Shown one piece after another: positions 35,192 to 46,357 of a stretch of DNA of 64,000 nt. The position numbers and the translations under genes were made by a program. Below the pieces are notes generated by a model, which saw nothing but the letters and a program-made list of their open reading frames with translations, was not told where the DNA came from and did no database searches. The DNA is from Camillea tinctor (lineage: Eukaryota > Ascomycota > Sordariomycetes > Xylariales > Xylariaceae). The stretch covers positions 360,529-424,528 of the forward strand of contig MU394083.1 in assembly GCA_022578605.1 (NCBI GenBank), given 5' to 3'. The stretch's first letter is position 1; each line of letters starts with the position of its first letter.

Positions 35192-36235
35192 TCACCACAG
35201 CTCCACTTCTGGAAGGCTACATATCTCTAGATTCTTTGTGCCTCTGCGGATCTCAAGGGCAACTTTCCCGTCCTCCGCGAGCTTACGCAACACCTCCTCG
35301 GTAAAGGGCTCAATAGCCATTTGGCGTACTTGGTCGTCGAGATCCCCGCCGTGCATAGCTATGACTAGTTCCCCTACTGTCACGCTACCCCCGTTTCCGC
35401 GGCCCCCGACGCTTCGCTTCATCCTCGCCAGCGCCTATAGTACCTGGGCCTCGCATCGCGTCTTAGATGTCAGCTCGCCCCTGATCTTTGCGGGAAGATT
35501 CTTAATCACCATCCCATGGGCCGGGTACCAAATCGCACACTCGTGCGACGCCATCGGCCGCAAGGAGTTCATCCAAGTGCTCAGCTGCTCGACAGCCGCT
35601 CTTCCATGTCCCAGTACGTTGTCTCCCGTAAACATAGCGCTCTTCCTCTAAGATAAAGCACATGTGATCGTGAGCGTGGCCAGGGGCGTGCGTAGCACGG
35701 ATCGTGGCACCCTCGACGCTGAATATTTGACCGTCAAGAATCGCTTTCTGTGTCCGGCTTGGCGTATGCTTATAAATGGTATCCGATAGCTCGGGGTACA
35801 TACGGATAAGATCTGGGATCCCACTAGCATGGTCACCATGCCAGTGGGTGATCAGGACATGTGAAAGAGTTACATCGATATCAGCAAGCGTCGAGTGGAG
35901 AATATCCGCCCATTCGGGAATTCCTTGGGCAGTGTCTATGATGAGTCTGTGAGAGCCGGTTCCTACTATGTAGGTATTTGTGCCCTGTAATGTGAACTAG
36001 TAAATAATGTTAGCTAACCAGTCTCGCTCGAGTATTATACTAATAATAGCGTACGAACCTTTCCAGCATTCTGGCCCAATATTTGTAAGACTCGTGGGGT
36101 GATTTGCTCTACATCTGCTATCTCCGGTAGATGGAATAGTTGTGCTTCAAGGTAGTCCTCGAAGGCACATATATTCAACGTTTTGTTAATTTGGCGGTAC
36201 CCAACCTTGTGTTTCTTTTGCTCCGTAATCTCCAT
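35192..36235 (-). pseudogene. MBL-fold thioesterase pseudogene (MdpF/AptB-like)
   Basis: Metallo-beta-lactamase-fold hydrolase of the type that releases atrochrysone carboxylic acid from non-reducing PKSs lacking a thioesterase domain. It begins at the ATG at 36235; a 62-bp intron (36058-35997) follows GQNAGK and leads to LQGTNTYIVGTG. The metal motif THWHGDH is intact, as are HAPGHAHDHMCF and, in another frame, TGDNVLGHG and YPAHG. Lesions: a frameshift near 35636-35645, between the HDHMCF and TGDN motifs, and an in-frame TAG at 35435-35437, before a GC-rich tail ending at 35192. The TAG could come from a Gln codon (CAG, CpA context). In complete clusters this gene is next to the PKS, which is absent here. 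Confidence 0.88.
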
Positions 36236-37273
36236 GATTTATGTTTAATTAAGAGCATGTGATAACGTTTGAGTCGGGGAAGAAGGATGGGAGAAGATAA
36301 TAACTATATAGGAGAGAGACTTTAATAGCTCTAAAAATGCTTATCACCCAAGATTCTATAATCCTCCCGTCTCAACTATAAAGATGTCGACCGCCCTTAC
36401 CTAAGTATCTAGGTTCCTCTTGGACTGATGGAAATCGTTCTATAGCCCTACGCGGCGAGAATATTATTCGGATATACCTTGTCACTACCGAGACACGTTA
36501 TATTGATAGTAAGAGTACCAGGGACTCCTTGGGTAAACATTATCCCTTGGGGGGACATGCCGTTTCAAAATCTCACTCCCCGAGGTCCTAGCATGTCCAC
36601 GTTGCTGAACCTTGGAGCCATGATTCAATCTCGGAGATGAGGGCCTTGTCACAACGATGACCGAGTTATCGAAGACGAACTGATTGCTGTCCGTGACTAA
36701 TGAATACTAGTAGCAATGGGTGCACTTAGCATATCTCGCATTAGGACCCCAAAGTGGGAACAAGTAGAACGCTTATAGTTGCAACATTCCCTGGAAGGAA
36801 CGAGGGGGGCTACATTTAGAGTAACCTATTATATATGTATATAGACTCTATCTAATCAGATTTTGCCACTGCATTATATATAAAGCAAGAAATCAATACT
36901 TTCAGAATTAATATGGAGTTGACTCTCCTAACTCTATCTTGACATTACCATACTTTAATTTCTTATATGAGCCATCCTAATCACTCAGGATTCATAGCAC
37001 ACGCCAAGAAAGACCTTTCATCATTTTGAAGGAGGTAAAGAGTTTCTTGATGATTTTGCATTGAAATTCTGCTATTTAATACAGGTACACAGAGACTGTA
37101 AGAAAGCTAGACATAATAAACTGACAAAACAAATTCTATCAAACTACCAAGACATAGGTATATCCGTCAAAACAATCTAAATCAATGCACCCTAGTAAGC
37201 ACCTCGTTAGGGACCTTTCATAATTTTTCAAATGATGCCAATTCAAACAGAGAGAATCATAGCGAATGTTTGT
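36236..37273. other. AT-rich intergenic region
   Basis: About 1 kb upstream of the thioesterase pseudogene, where the PKS gene often sits in related clusters. Only AT-rich non-coding sequence was seen; no PKS remnant or regulatory palindrome could be found. Confidence 0.45.
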
Positions 37274-38257
37274 TTACAAGTTGGCTGTGACACCAGGTTT
37301 GATAGAGTCGAGCTTCTTGACGAGCTCGGACCAAACACGGTCCTGCAGCTCCTTGCCGTCGGGCGCGGTGACTACAGACGACGGGGGATGAATGGTGCAG
37401 TCGCCGAGGTACTGGCCGTGTGTCTCGGGACCGGCACTAGCGGCGTGCACGAGCGTGCGGCTGCCGACCTCAGTGGAGCGCGCGAGGAGCAGTCGGAACA
37501 ACCAGAAGGCGAAAGTGGGATGTTCGCGCGAGAGCTCTGAATGGCACAGACCCGGGTTGGCGATATTAAAAGTGATAGGGAACGAAGGATCGGAGATGGG
37601 ATGGCGCTCGGCGATGGCGCGCACGCCGAACACTACGAGCAGCTTAGATACGGGGTACTGTTCGTCCCAATGCGCCTCAGCGGTTGCCTTGTCGTTGATA
37701 GTGGCTAAGAGTTCACCGTCGGGCGCCGTCTTCTGAGGAAATTGCGTGTGCAGGTGCGCACCAGAGCCGGTGATGGTGAAAATAGGGCGGATATTGTACC
37801 TGGAGGCGGACTCCTTGAGCTTGGGAATAATAAGAGCCGCCAGCAAGAATGTCGAGATGAAGTTGACGGTGATTTGAGTCTCGTTATCCTCCGATACCTC
37901 GTACGTAGATTTAGCTAGGCCAGCGTTGGCTTGAAAGACGTCAACACGGTCTAGCTCGTTGTTGACGCGAGCAGCAAACTTCTGTACGCTCGCATAGCTT
38001 CCCATGTCCACTTGCCACACCTGGAGAATATTCTTGTTGCACTTGGTGGTAGCCTCGATATCATGCTTGGCGTCGTGGCCCTTATCCAGGTTACGTACAG
38101 CCAGGACTACCTTGCTAGCACCAAGGCGAACATAATGGCGTGCGGCCTCCTTGCCCAAACCAGTGTTGCTGCCGGTAATCACAATAGTCTTGCCAGCAAA
38201 ACTGGATTTGGGATATGGCGGTCTCACAAAGAGCTGGCTAAAGAAGAAGTTGGGCAT
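37274..38257 (-). CDS. Short-chain dehydrogenase/reductase
   Basis: Intact single-exon NAD(P)-dependent oxidoreductase of 327 residues, retinol-dehydrogenase-like. The cofactor loop TGSNTGLG is at 29-36, NAG at 111-113, the catalytic Ser at about 165 (TITGSGAH) and YPVSK at 201-205, with the C-terminus full length. The hydrophobic N-terminus (MPNFFFSQLF) is usual for this SDR group. Similar SDRs occur in many aromatic polyketide clusters, including dimeric-xanthone ones; the substrate is not known. No stops or frameshifts were seen, unlike most neighbours. It is transcribed divergently from the NmrA-like gene. Confidence 0.9.
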   Translation of the reverse strand: MPNFFFSQLFVRPPYPKSSFAGKTIVITGSNTGLGKEAARHYVRLGASKVVLAVRNLDKGHDAKHDIEATTKCNKNILQVWQVDMGSYASVQKFAARVNNELDRVDVFQANAGLAKSTYEVSEDNETQITVNFISTFLLAALIIPKLKESASRYNIRPIFTITGSGAHLHTQFPQKTAPDGELLATINDKATAEAHWDEQYPVSKLLVVFGVRAIAERHPISDPSFPITFNIANPGLCHSELSREHPTFAFWLFRLLLARSTEVGSRTLVHAASAGPETHGQYLGDCTIHPPSSVVTAPDGKELQDRVWSELVKKLDSIKPGVTANL

Positions 38258-39207
38258 TGTGAAGATAAGTAGGTGATGGATTCTATATTTCTTTCCCTCC
38301 CTTTTTTGCTGTTGTTTTAATATGAGGTGATAGAATTGCGTATGGTGTCGTGCCTTACGATGTATTATTATTGATACTGGATTCGAACATAGACACTAAG
38401 ATATATAAAGGCCAAGATCTGAGCTCATTTATGATGTGAAGGTGGAGAGAGAAATATAGGCTAAGAAATGCTTTAGAAATCAATCCCTCCCCTTGATGCA
38501 TGAACGGAGTTAAAATCGGATACATAGAGGACTAAAATCCATAAATACCTCCCCGGCCTTTTGAGACGTCGAAAAAGTCCGAGGTTATGCGCCTATCAGA
38601 AAAAAGATACCAGGCAATATAAACTTCCAACTGTGTAGACATCTGGAAGGATTCAGATGACAGCGCTAATGCAACCTAAAGTGGTGTCGCAACAGCAGTG
38701 AGTCCAGCGGCTGTAGCGCCTGTGTGTGCAACAGCTCGATAGAATTAGTGAGCAGACAGGGGATCTGGGTCACCTGTTCCTCCCCGGTCCTTCGCAGTCT
38801 GATATACCGGGGTAGGAACGCGGCGACGGCGGAATTGGTGATTACTTGAACAATGAAACCCGATTCAACAAGTCAATAATGATGGACATATATCGGGGCT
38901 TTGATATTGCATATTAATATTCTTTTCATAACGGGGCATACTCCATCACTTTCGGACTCTTGTCTATTTTCCATCGCGGTACACCGTCATAGTCGTTGCC
39001 GTCATCTAGGTCCGAACGTTATGGTAATTAAAACTAGCAATCCTCTTTATTTAACTTCACACTATTTTATTCCCATATCCTACTTTTCAAATCTCATTTT
39101 TTATCGATCATCCATCTCCTCAGGTTTTTATACATTACTATCAACACCAACCTTTGTATCACTGTACCTATTTATCCCCGAAACTTATCATATCCATCAC
39201 CATCGCC
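38258..39207. other. Divergent promoter region
   Basis: About 950 bp between two intact, divergently transcribed cluster genes (SDR and NmrA-like). No TCGGNNNCCGA palindrome was found. The part before 39208 is pyrimidine-rich, as is common near fungal start sites. Confidence 0.45.
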
Positions 39208-40005
39208 ATGGTCACCTACGCCATCCTTGGAAGCACAGGAAACTGTGGTTCTGCCTTAATTCAGAACCTTCTCTCCTCAGAGAAGAATAAGATAAATGCA
39301 TATTGCCGCAATAGGAACAAACTATACAACAAGCTTCCTGAGGTCGTCAACAACAAACAAGTTCAAGTCTACGAGGGTAGCATCTACGATGTCGAGCTTA
39401 TGGCCGACTGTGTACGTGATACCAAGGCTGTATTTCTAGTTGTTACTACCAACGACAATATCCCAGGCTGTCGTGTAAGCCAAGACAGTGCTGCTGTAGT
39501 CGTTCAAGCCCTGCAGAAGATCAAGGCCGAGTCTGGACTAGGTGTCAAGCTTCCCAAGTTAGTTCTTCTGAGCTCGGCTACTATTGATGAACACCTCTCT
39601 CGTGATATGCCTAGCTGGTTCCGCCCTATTTTGTTGGCTGCTGCATCGCATGTTTACGAAGATTTGCGTCTTGCCGAGAAGTATCTACACTCTCACTCCG
39701 ACTGGATATCCACCATTTACATAAAGCCTGCCGGCCTGTCTACCGATATTTCCAGGGGACACAGGCTGTCTTTAGATGAGGAGGAGAGCTTTGTTAGTTA
39801 TTTGGACCTCGCGGCCGGTATGGTTGAGGCCGCGCAGGACGAAGAAGGCCGATATGACGGCAGTAATGTCGGTGTTGTGAACGCGAAGCGTGGCGTGGGT
39901 GCTAAGTTCCCTCAAGGAACACCAATGTGTATTCTGACGGGTTTGATTCGGCACTTCTTCCCGTGGGCGCACCCTTATTTACCGTCGGGGACTGGGCCTA
40001 CATAG
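39208..40005 (+). CDS. NmrA-like oxidoreductase (AflX/MdpK-like)
   Basis: Intact single-exon gene of 265 residues with a Rossmann fold of the NmrA/isoflavone-reductase type (GSTGNCGS at 8-15; [20 protein letters not shown]). Its length and ending ([14 protein letters not shown]...PYLPSG) match the AflX/StcQ/MdpK group, which acts in the oxidative rearrangement of anthraquinones to xanthones, often with an AflY-type Baeyer-Villiger enzyme; such an enzyme follows at 41136 on the same strand. The ATG at 39208 (GCCATGG) is preferred over in-frame non-ATG codons upstream. Confidence 0.87.
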   Translation: MVTYAILGSTGNCGSALIQNLLSSEKNKINAYCRNRNKLYNKLPEVVNNKQVQVYEGSIYDVELMADCVRDTKAVFLVVTTNDNIPGCRVSQDSAAVVVQALQKIKAESGLGVKLPKLVLLSSATIDEHLSRDMPSWFRPILLAAASHVYEDLRLAEKYLHSHSDWISTIYIKPAGLSTDISRGHRLSLDEEESFVSYLDLAAGMVEAAQDEEGRYDGSNVGVVNAKRGVGAKFPQGTPMCILTGLIRHFFPWAHPYLPSGTGPT

Positions 40006-41135
40006 GCAGTTGCTACATGACTGCGAAGCTTTTTGGGGCGGTTTTTCTTCTAAGTTTATAGATTTTATATGTAAATACCGTGCCGTCTTAGTCTAGAAAG
40101 GTATACTTGTAGTGATAGGAGAGCTTATTTTATGGGGTTTATCAGGAAATTATCTATACAATATCAATGTTAAAAATCAATACTGGCATGCCATATGTGC
40201 ACGTATGCAAACATTCACACCTATGTCCTAAAATTTATGTAGGTCTCACATATTAACTCACCGTCTTTTCAATTTTATTTGTTTATGGATATGCTTAACA
40301 GGGATAGAAATGGAGTAGAATGGAATTTTATTTATTCTATAAGACCTTAAGCAGGTAACCATTTTTTTCATCGTTTTTGCGATGTTTGAACTGCGTCGAT
40401 AGCCAATAAAGGATCGATTTTTGATTCCCATTCCATATACCTAGATATTTTCTATTGTACTTGGTTTATTAAGCCTTAGGTTAGCTTTTATGCACATCCA
40501 TGATGCCTTGATCCTACACTACACCTTTTAGCCGAGTCATAATTAGTGGCCATTCGGCTTTTGGACATTTACTCGATTCTATCTCCGTTTCGTTACGTGT
40601 AATAATTCACCCAAGTATTACTCGCTAAATTAACTCTATTAAGACCTTGCTCGCACAAGAATCTTTACTATACACACCTGTGACACTGTGGAAGCTTTCA
40701 TCAAGGCAATAGACATGACATGCTAAACATATTACGCCTATTTTGGGGTTAGTGCGCTAATGCGGGTAAGCCTTATAACATCTAACATGATAGGATGATC
40801 GCGTTTGCGGCTGCTTCCGATCAACCCGTTTTCGGACTCTGAGTTAACCATGATTGGCTGGATAGAAGCTCGATGTACGGACCTTATATAATTGTCCGTT
40901 TCGGTCCCCGATCTACGAGACTCCGATATTCTTGGGTAGAGGAGCTCCGTATAAGGATAGAAAGGTGCTATAACTAAATTTATGTAGGTCAATAAAGAGG
41001 ATATAAATGAGAAAGCGCAAACCCCAACTCAGAATACTCGTTGTTGTGATATCCCGTGAACATCATTAACTTAGTACTTACTTGATACCCCTTTCATACA
41101 TCCATATTCTAATTTTATAGGTTGATTATCTAGCA
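40006..41135. other. Intergenic region upstream of questin-oxidase-like gene
   Basis: AT-rich, 1.1 kb, with no coding signal recognised. The distal half is the 3' flank of the NmrA-like gene; the proximal part contains a cluster palindrome at 40901. Confidence 0.45.
40901..40911. promoter_or_regulatory. AflR-type palindrome TCGGTCCCCGA
   Basis: TCGGNNNCCGA palindrome 225 bp upstream of the questin-oxidase-like start codon, an expected distance for a fungal activator site. Confidence 0.65.
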
Positions 41136-42494
41136 ATGGCGACCACAACTGCCAATATTACCACTGCCCCTATCCAACTCAACCCCGCACACGTGGGGAT
41201 CATTAAGGGTGCAGCAACCCCTGAGGGCTCTTTAGAAGAATGCAATAGGCTACTGCAAAACAACCATGAGATATTCCACATGTTCTTCCGCGACACTGCA
41301 GGACACAACCACATTGTACACAGCCTTTTGACTCTTCTCGCTCTAGGTGCTACTCCACAAGAACTCAAGGATCGATATGAGGATGGCGTGCCTATCCAGC
41401 GACCAATCCCGGAGATAGACTTCACTATGTTGGAGAAGCTGAGCGATGATGAAATTTTGTACAAGACCATCGGCGAGATCACGCGATACCACACCTTTCT
41501 CGAGTTCTTCAAGCGAGAAATTACCGCCAATGGTTACAGGTCTATCGTGCAAAAATACGTCCTTTCCCGAACGAAGCTAGCAGACGCGATGCTCGGACGC
41601 ATGTACGAGGGTGCCTACCACCCCATCATCCATCTAGGACTGGGCATCGAGTTCGACCAACTGACAATCGTGGCAGAGGCCCTCGCGCAGGCCGCCGCCC
41701 ATGACAATAGCAACATCCTACGGCTATTCCAGAGCGCGGAAGCCGAGTCAGCGATCCTGTACCCGAACCCCAGGCCGAAGCCGATGATCGAGCTGATCCA
41801 CGAGGTGCGCGCCACGGACGCGATCCGCACCGCGCCCCGCTGGACTGACTTCGGCAACAAGATGCGTGACGGAATCGTAGGCCGCGCACTCGAGGAGATG
41901 TCCACGATCGCAGCGCAATTCCGCATCCGCCCCGACGAAGCTTCGCTCGAGCGCCGCACGGCTGAGATGATCGCCACGTGCGCGTACTTCGCCGGCGCGG
42001 CGCAGCGCGAGGGGCGCAAGCGCAAGATCGATTTCTTCTACATGCACAATGTGACGAGCAGTCTGTTCTTCACCGTGTTCGCGCGGCAGGACTGGATCCG
42101 GCTTGAGGACCGCGTGCGTCTCGTCGAGTGGAAGGGCCGCCTCGATCTAGCTTGGTACGCTGTGTCTGGGTGCGCGCCACTCGACGACGCTGCTATCTCT
42201 GCGTATTCGAACCCCGAGAGTGATGGTATGGGTTGGGAGGACTTGTTCAGCGCTGTGAACAAGGAGCATGATGACGGCCATGCGGCTAAGTTCATCCGCG
42301 CTCTCAAGAACGGCGAGCAGGTTTGCGCTCCCTATGAGCAGGGCGAGTGGGAGGCTTACTATCCGATGAAAGGGGATATGTGGCTGAGGCTTGCGCGAAT
42401 GTGTCAGGACACTACTAAGAACCTCCCCACTGATCTCAAGTGGGTACATTTTACCGGGTTTGACCAGCCGTGGAAGCGCCCTGACCTACAGTGA
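41136..42494 (+). CDS. Questin oxidase-like Baeyer-Villiger enzyme
   Basis: Intact single-exon gene of 452 residues of the questin-oxidase family (GedK, MdpL, AflY). These enzymes cleave the anthraquinone ring to a benzophenone, a step toward monodictyphenone, sulochrin or xanthones. Evidence: near-usual family length and the conserved HNHIVHSLLTLLALGA (about 57-72), the region HPIIHLGLGIEFDQ, FYMHNVTSSLFFTVF, and the C-terminus GDMWLRLARMCQDTTKNL. The coding DNA is GC-rich in the middle and free of lesions. It lies downstream of and parallel to the NmrA-like gene; a perfect AflR-type palindrome is in its promoter. Confidence 0.93.
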   Translation: MATTTANITTAPIQLNPAHVGIIKGAATPEGSLEECNRLLQNNHEIFHMFFRDTAGHNHIVHSLLTLLALGATPQELKDRYEDGVPIQRPIPEIDFTMLEKLSDDEILYKTIGEITRYHTFLEFFKREITANGYRSIVQKYVLSRTKLADAMLGRMYEGAYHPIIHLGLGIEFDQLTIVAEALAQAAAHDNSNILRLFQSAEAESAILYPNPRPKPMIELIHEVRATDAIRTAPRWTDFGNKMRDGIVGRALEEMSTIAAQFRIRPDEASLERRTAEMIATCAYFAGAAQREGRKRKIDFFYMHNVTSSLFFTVFARQDWIRLEDRVRLVEWKGRLDLAWYAVSGCAPLDDAAISAYSNPESDGMGWEDLFSAVNKEHDDGHAAKFIRALKNGEQVCAPYEQGEWEAYYPMKGDMWLRLARMCQDTTKNLPTDLKWVHFTGFDQPWKRPDLQ

Positions 42495-42885
42495 GGGGGG
42501 TGTGGTTGATGAGATAGAAATGAGTTATGATACCACAGCTAAGATGTATCTCCGACAGGGAAATTCCATAATAGTCTCTTTGGGTTTGATAGTTATAAAG
42601 TTCATTGTATGGCCGGTATCACTATAATTCACTAAGTAGTTACTGGTATAGAATTGCCATATACTGATAGTAGGTACCTTGCCATTACGGCTTGAGTGGC
42701 TCCTCTAGGTCACTTTTTAATATGACGTAAGGTGAGGCTAGAAAATATGTAAATGATGAAAATGTAACTATTAGAAACTATGCCTAAACTTAATATAAAT
42801 ATTATGAGATATATTTCATAAGTCTATCCGAATACCTTGAAAACAATCCAACACATCTGGTCGTACATGCTGCCCGAACATACAA
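42495..42885. other. Convergent intergenic region
   Basis: About 390 bp between the 3' ends of the questin-oxidase-like gene and the ligase pseudogene. AT-rich; nothing else was seen. Confidence 0.45.
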
Positions 42886-44683
42886 TTACGAACGAAATTT
42901 GGGTATGAACAAGAACATCCATACTCTTGATTGGTTCTTCTTGATATGTCTCGTAACTGCACTCTGTACATCAGACTTGATAATCTTATGTGTAGCATTT
43001 AAAAGGAAACTCGACAAGCTCAAGTTGCTTCATCGATGCCAATCCTCCAAGGGCATAGTCCTTGCCTAAAACAATACGGACGTGATCCTTGATCTGTTGC
43101 TCTGTTTTCCCATTGTGTGAACTAAGGACGGCGAAGGGCTCGGTGCCGAGAACATGGTGAGTTACAGGGACTACGATAGTCTATACAGAAGAGTTAGTAA
43201 AGTCAAAAAGACAAGCTACAAAAGAATCCCTAAGAGTATTCCTTGTCCCACTCACCTGGGCGCCAGTAAATGCCTCAATGGAACTCTCATAGCCGCAGGC
43301 ATGATAGCAACGCCAGCTCGCTTGATCATATCCTTCCGGCGTCCAAGAATGAACCCCACGCCATCCCTATCCACCATGGCCATATCTCCTGTGTTGAACC
43401 ACCGACCCTTTGCATCATCATAGAACGACTCCTCAGACCTTCCACCCAGATAATGACATATGACGCTCGGACACGAGATATACAACTCACCAAGCTGACC
43501 TCTTCCGACCACCCCCCCTTTCTCTGTGTTTCTGACCCGAACCACGCAACCCGGCGCCACCGCCCCAATCGGCGCGATTTCACCGAAAAAAGGGATCTCA
43601 CTAGGCTGATTGCGGGAAAATGGCCAAACAAATGCGCCCGGCTCTTCCGTCATGCCCTGATTAACACAAACATCTGCGCACGGGAATAGCGCAGCTGCCT
43701 TCACCAGCCAGGCCTGCGAGTGCAACGCATGCGACATGCCGCCGACCGTCTGGGGGCACCCCTTCAGCAGGCCTGATGTGCCCGACGTGAACATGATGGA
43801 GTAGATGCGCTGCGGGTGGTCGCCGCGTGCGGCGGTGATGAGTGCGCTCTCGTCAGCGGGACACTTTGCGCCGGTAGCAGCGAATTCGGCGAGGGACTTC
43901 CACCAGGATGTGCGTAGCGAGGTGTTGCTCAAGCACAGGCTGATGGTGCGTGGGAGCTGTAACTCTGATATGGCCACGTCGAGAGCTTTGCCGCTTTGTG
44001 CATCAGGCGCGACCACGATCTGCGGCTTCACGAGGCGGAGCATCTGCTTCAGTGTGGAGAAGCCGGATATTTCGAGGAGTGCCGGGTCGAGGCTCACGTA
44101 GGTGATGCGCAGTAGGATGCAGGCCCAAAGTAGAATGGCATATTCACCACTGTTGGGGATAAGCATTATCACTGTGGTGTTTAGCTTGGCCCCGTTGGCG
44201 AGAAGGCCGGACACAAGCTTGAAGGCAGCATTGTGGAGTTGTGAATATGTAAGGGTGAGATAATCTTGTTGAGTATTGCCGTCTATGGGGTTGGCATCGC
44301 TGCTTTCTGGCTTCCATAGTGCAAGCATCCCGTTGGCGTTCCCATTTTGTATTGGAATACTTGCGGTGCTGTTGGCTCTGGAGTTTCGAGTTGGCGAGGG
44401 GCTATTATCTCGCCCGTCCTATAGCATTGTCTGCGTTTGGGCTCTCTTAGATCCGGAGACCAACTCCTCGAGGTGATCTGCGGGCTGGAATGTGCAGATC
44501 ACGGCTGGGCTATCTGGATTTCTGTTGAAACCTTGTTCGATGTGTTCAAACACTGACAGCCGCTCCCAGACGCCTCCATCCACCTCTGCCAGCTTCTCGG
44601 AGTGATCCTCATCTTCCTCACTCTTCACTTTCTGGTTTGGGGATAACAGCCATACGACTATTGACCGTATAGGCCGGAGCCAT
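42886..44683 (-). pseudogene. Acyl-CoA ligase (AMP-binding) pseudogene
   Basis: Remains of an adenylate-forming acyl-CoA synthetase, possibly like MdpI of monodictyphenone clusters. Conserved parts are IMFTSGTSGLLKGCPQT (P-loop), CVNQGMTEEPGAFVWPF, LGELYISCPS, FNTGDMAMVD and GRRKDMIKRAGV; the C-terminal exon after an intron (GTGAGT...TATAG, about 43258-43184) holds VVPVTHHVLGTEPFAVL. Lesions: a frame change close to the start (44620-44640), TAG at 44419-44421, loss of roughly 95 residues between HALHSQAWLVKAA and LFPCADVC (near 43690), a one-base shift near 43296 and another near 42993. The decay is heavy, probably older than that of the GMC gene. Confidence 0.85.
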
Positions 44684-45722
44684 AATCATAAAATCACTGC
44701 AAGAAGAAATGACATAGCTAGAATGCAGCAAGGAGTTTCAGTTTGGCCTAATACGACACTTGCAAAGGAAACAGATGTATTATTTAGGTGGAATACTCTC
44801 CTGACATGAACTACTCTGAACCTTGAAATTGCGGTCGCTAGTATAGCTAAAGATGTGGTAGTACCACGCAGACATCGGAACCCCGTCCCGTAGCAGATAT
44901 AATTCAGCCTCCCCTCTGGGGTTCTTCCGCTCTCCTATGGTCTGGTTTAGCTTACTCACGCACCAAATCTCTAACATGATATTGGCGGAAGAGCCCGACA
45001 TGATAGGAGCTCCGTACCAAAATAAAATAAAAATAAGGATATGGGGTGTACTTAGTTATAAGAAATGGGGTTTTTCCAACATCTCGATATGGCCAACCGT
45101 ACCAATGTCTAAGTGTAAGCATCGAACAGCGACCAACTAACGACAATCGGGAATCTGGTTACCAGCGACAGCTAAACTAAGACTTAACCCTATTACCCAA
45201 TCAGAAACAGTATACTTCATGTTGACTCGCTAGGTCTATTTTATTGAGAAAAGGAGAGCCATGCGTATTTATTATCTACGTAGGCTGGCTACGACATTTA
45301 TTGTATGATGTGTAGAGAGTATCAGTTAAATTAATTTAAATATTTTGATATTGGGGAGAGCAGTTTGTAATTAATATATAACGGCACATCAGCCGGTATT
45401 ATTTCACATACCTATATTTCTTCCTCATGAAGGACATGAGTTCGATAGACTCATTAAGTTCTAGAGTGTCGTTTCATTATGAATTATTTAATGTACTTAA
45501 AATCAACGTATATATATATAGAAGCTACAATATACTCACGAACCTCTTGTAAATCTGAGATTCTGGCATGGTTCTATTCATTCCCCTATTCAAGCAAAAC
45601 CAAACTTGATTAAAATCTCACTATTTCATGTAGATAGTTAGGAATACGTGAATATATATTCTCCTAACTTAGTAGAACAAGCCCATGATTATAAACATCG
45701 TACAATAATAATATCTACTTAT
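44684..45722. other. AT-rich intergenic region
   Basis: About 1 kb between the ligase pseudogene and the dehydratase-like gene. No coding sequence was recognised; around 45300-45700 the DNA is very AT-rich. Confidence 0.4.
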
Positions 45723-46357
45723 TCACTCCTTAAACTTATCCTCGCCCTCCTCGAAGATCTTATCATGGTCGTACTCAGACCAGCGGATATCAGGCTCGAT
45801 GCCGGCGAACTTCCACGCGCCGTTGACCCCCTTGCGGTACCAGATGGTGGCCTTACCATGGCCGTGACCTTTAGCCGCCACCTCCTTCATCGCGTCGTCA
45901 GCGTACTTCTGGTGCGCGACCCGCATCTGGTGGAACCCCGTGATCTCCGCCTCGCCTGTCTTCTCCCACCGGGACATGCCCCAGAAGTGCTGCGTCTTGA
46001 GGCGCTGGTTGCCCAGTACCTTGGGATCGGACGCCATCGCGAGGAAGCCGTCCGCTGACATTGCTTCCCAGAACTTGCCTAGGAACGCGCGGTAGTCAAT
46101 CTGTGCGTCATGGGTTGATTAGATAGGGGAGTTTGCAACGGGTAGGACACGTGTGGAGGACTAACACGGAGCGTGGGGGCGATACATTTCGAAAGCCGGT
46201 CCCAATCCTTGGTATCGTAGCTCTCAGCCCACTCAAAGAATGCGGCCTGACAACCAAGCACCTCTTTAATGGGTAGGTAAAACTTTAGTTGGCAGTTTGC
46301 TAAATTATCAGTCGCCAGAAACGACGAGCCTTCGAAAGTTGGCTGTGTAGCAATCAT
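45723..46357 (-). CDS. Scytalone dehydratase-like protein
   Basis: Intact two-exon gene, 189 residues: exon 1 is 46357-46166, exon 2 is 46100-45723; the intron of 65 bp runs GTTAGT to CACAG. The fold is SnoaL/scytalone-dehydratase-like: [20 protein letters not shown], then [41 protein letters not shown] and [14 protein letters not shown]. The Asp, His and Tyr positions typical of the group are present. Homologues (MdpB, AgnL8, Arp1) dehydrate or decarboxylate polyketide intermediates. A perfect AflR-type palindrome lies 243 bp upstream. It is the last recognised gene of the cluster. Confidence 0.9.

Noticed and set aside
36236..37273. Possible PKS remnant upstream of the thioesterase
   Set aside because: No ketosynthase, acyltransferase or carrier-protein motif was seen on either strand.
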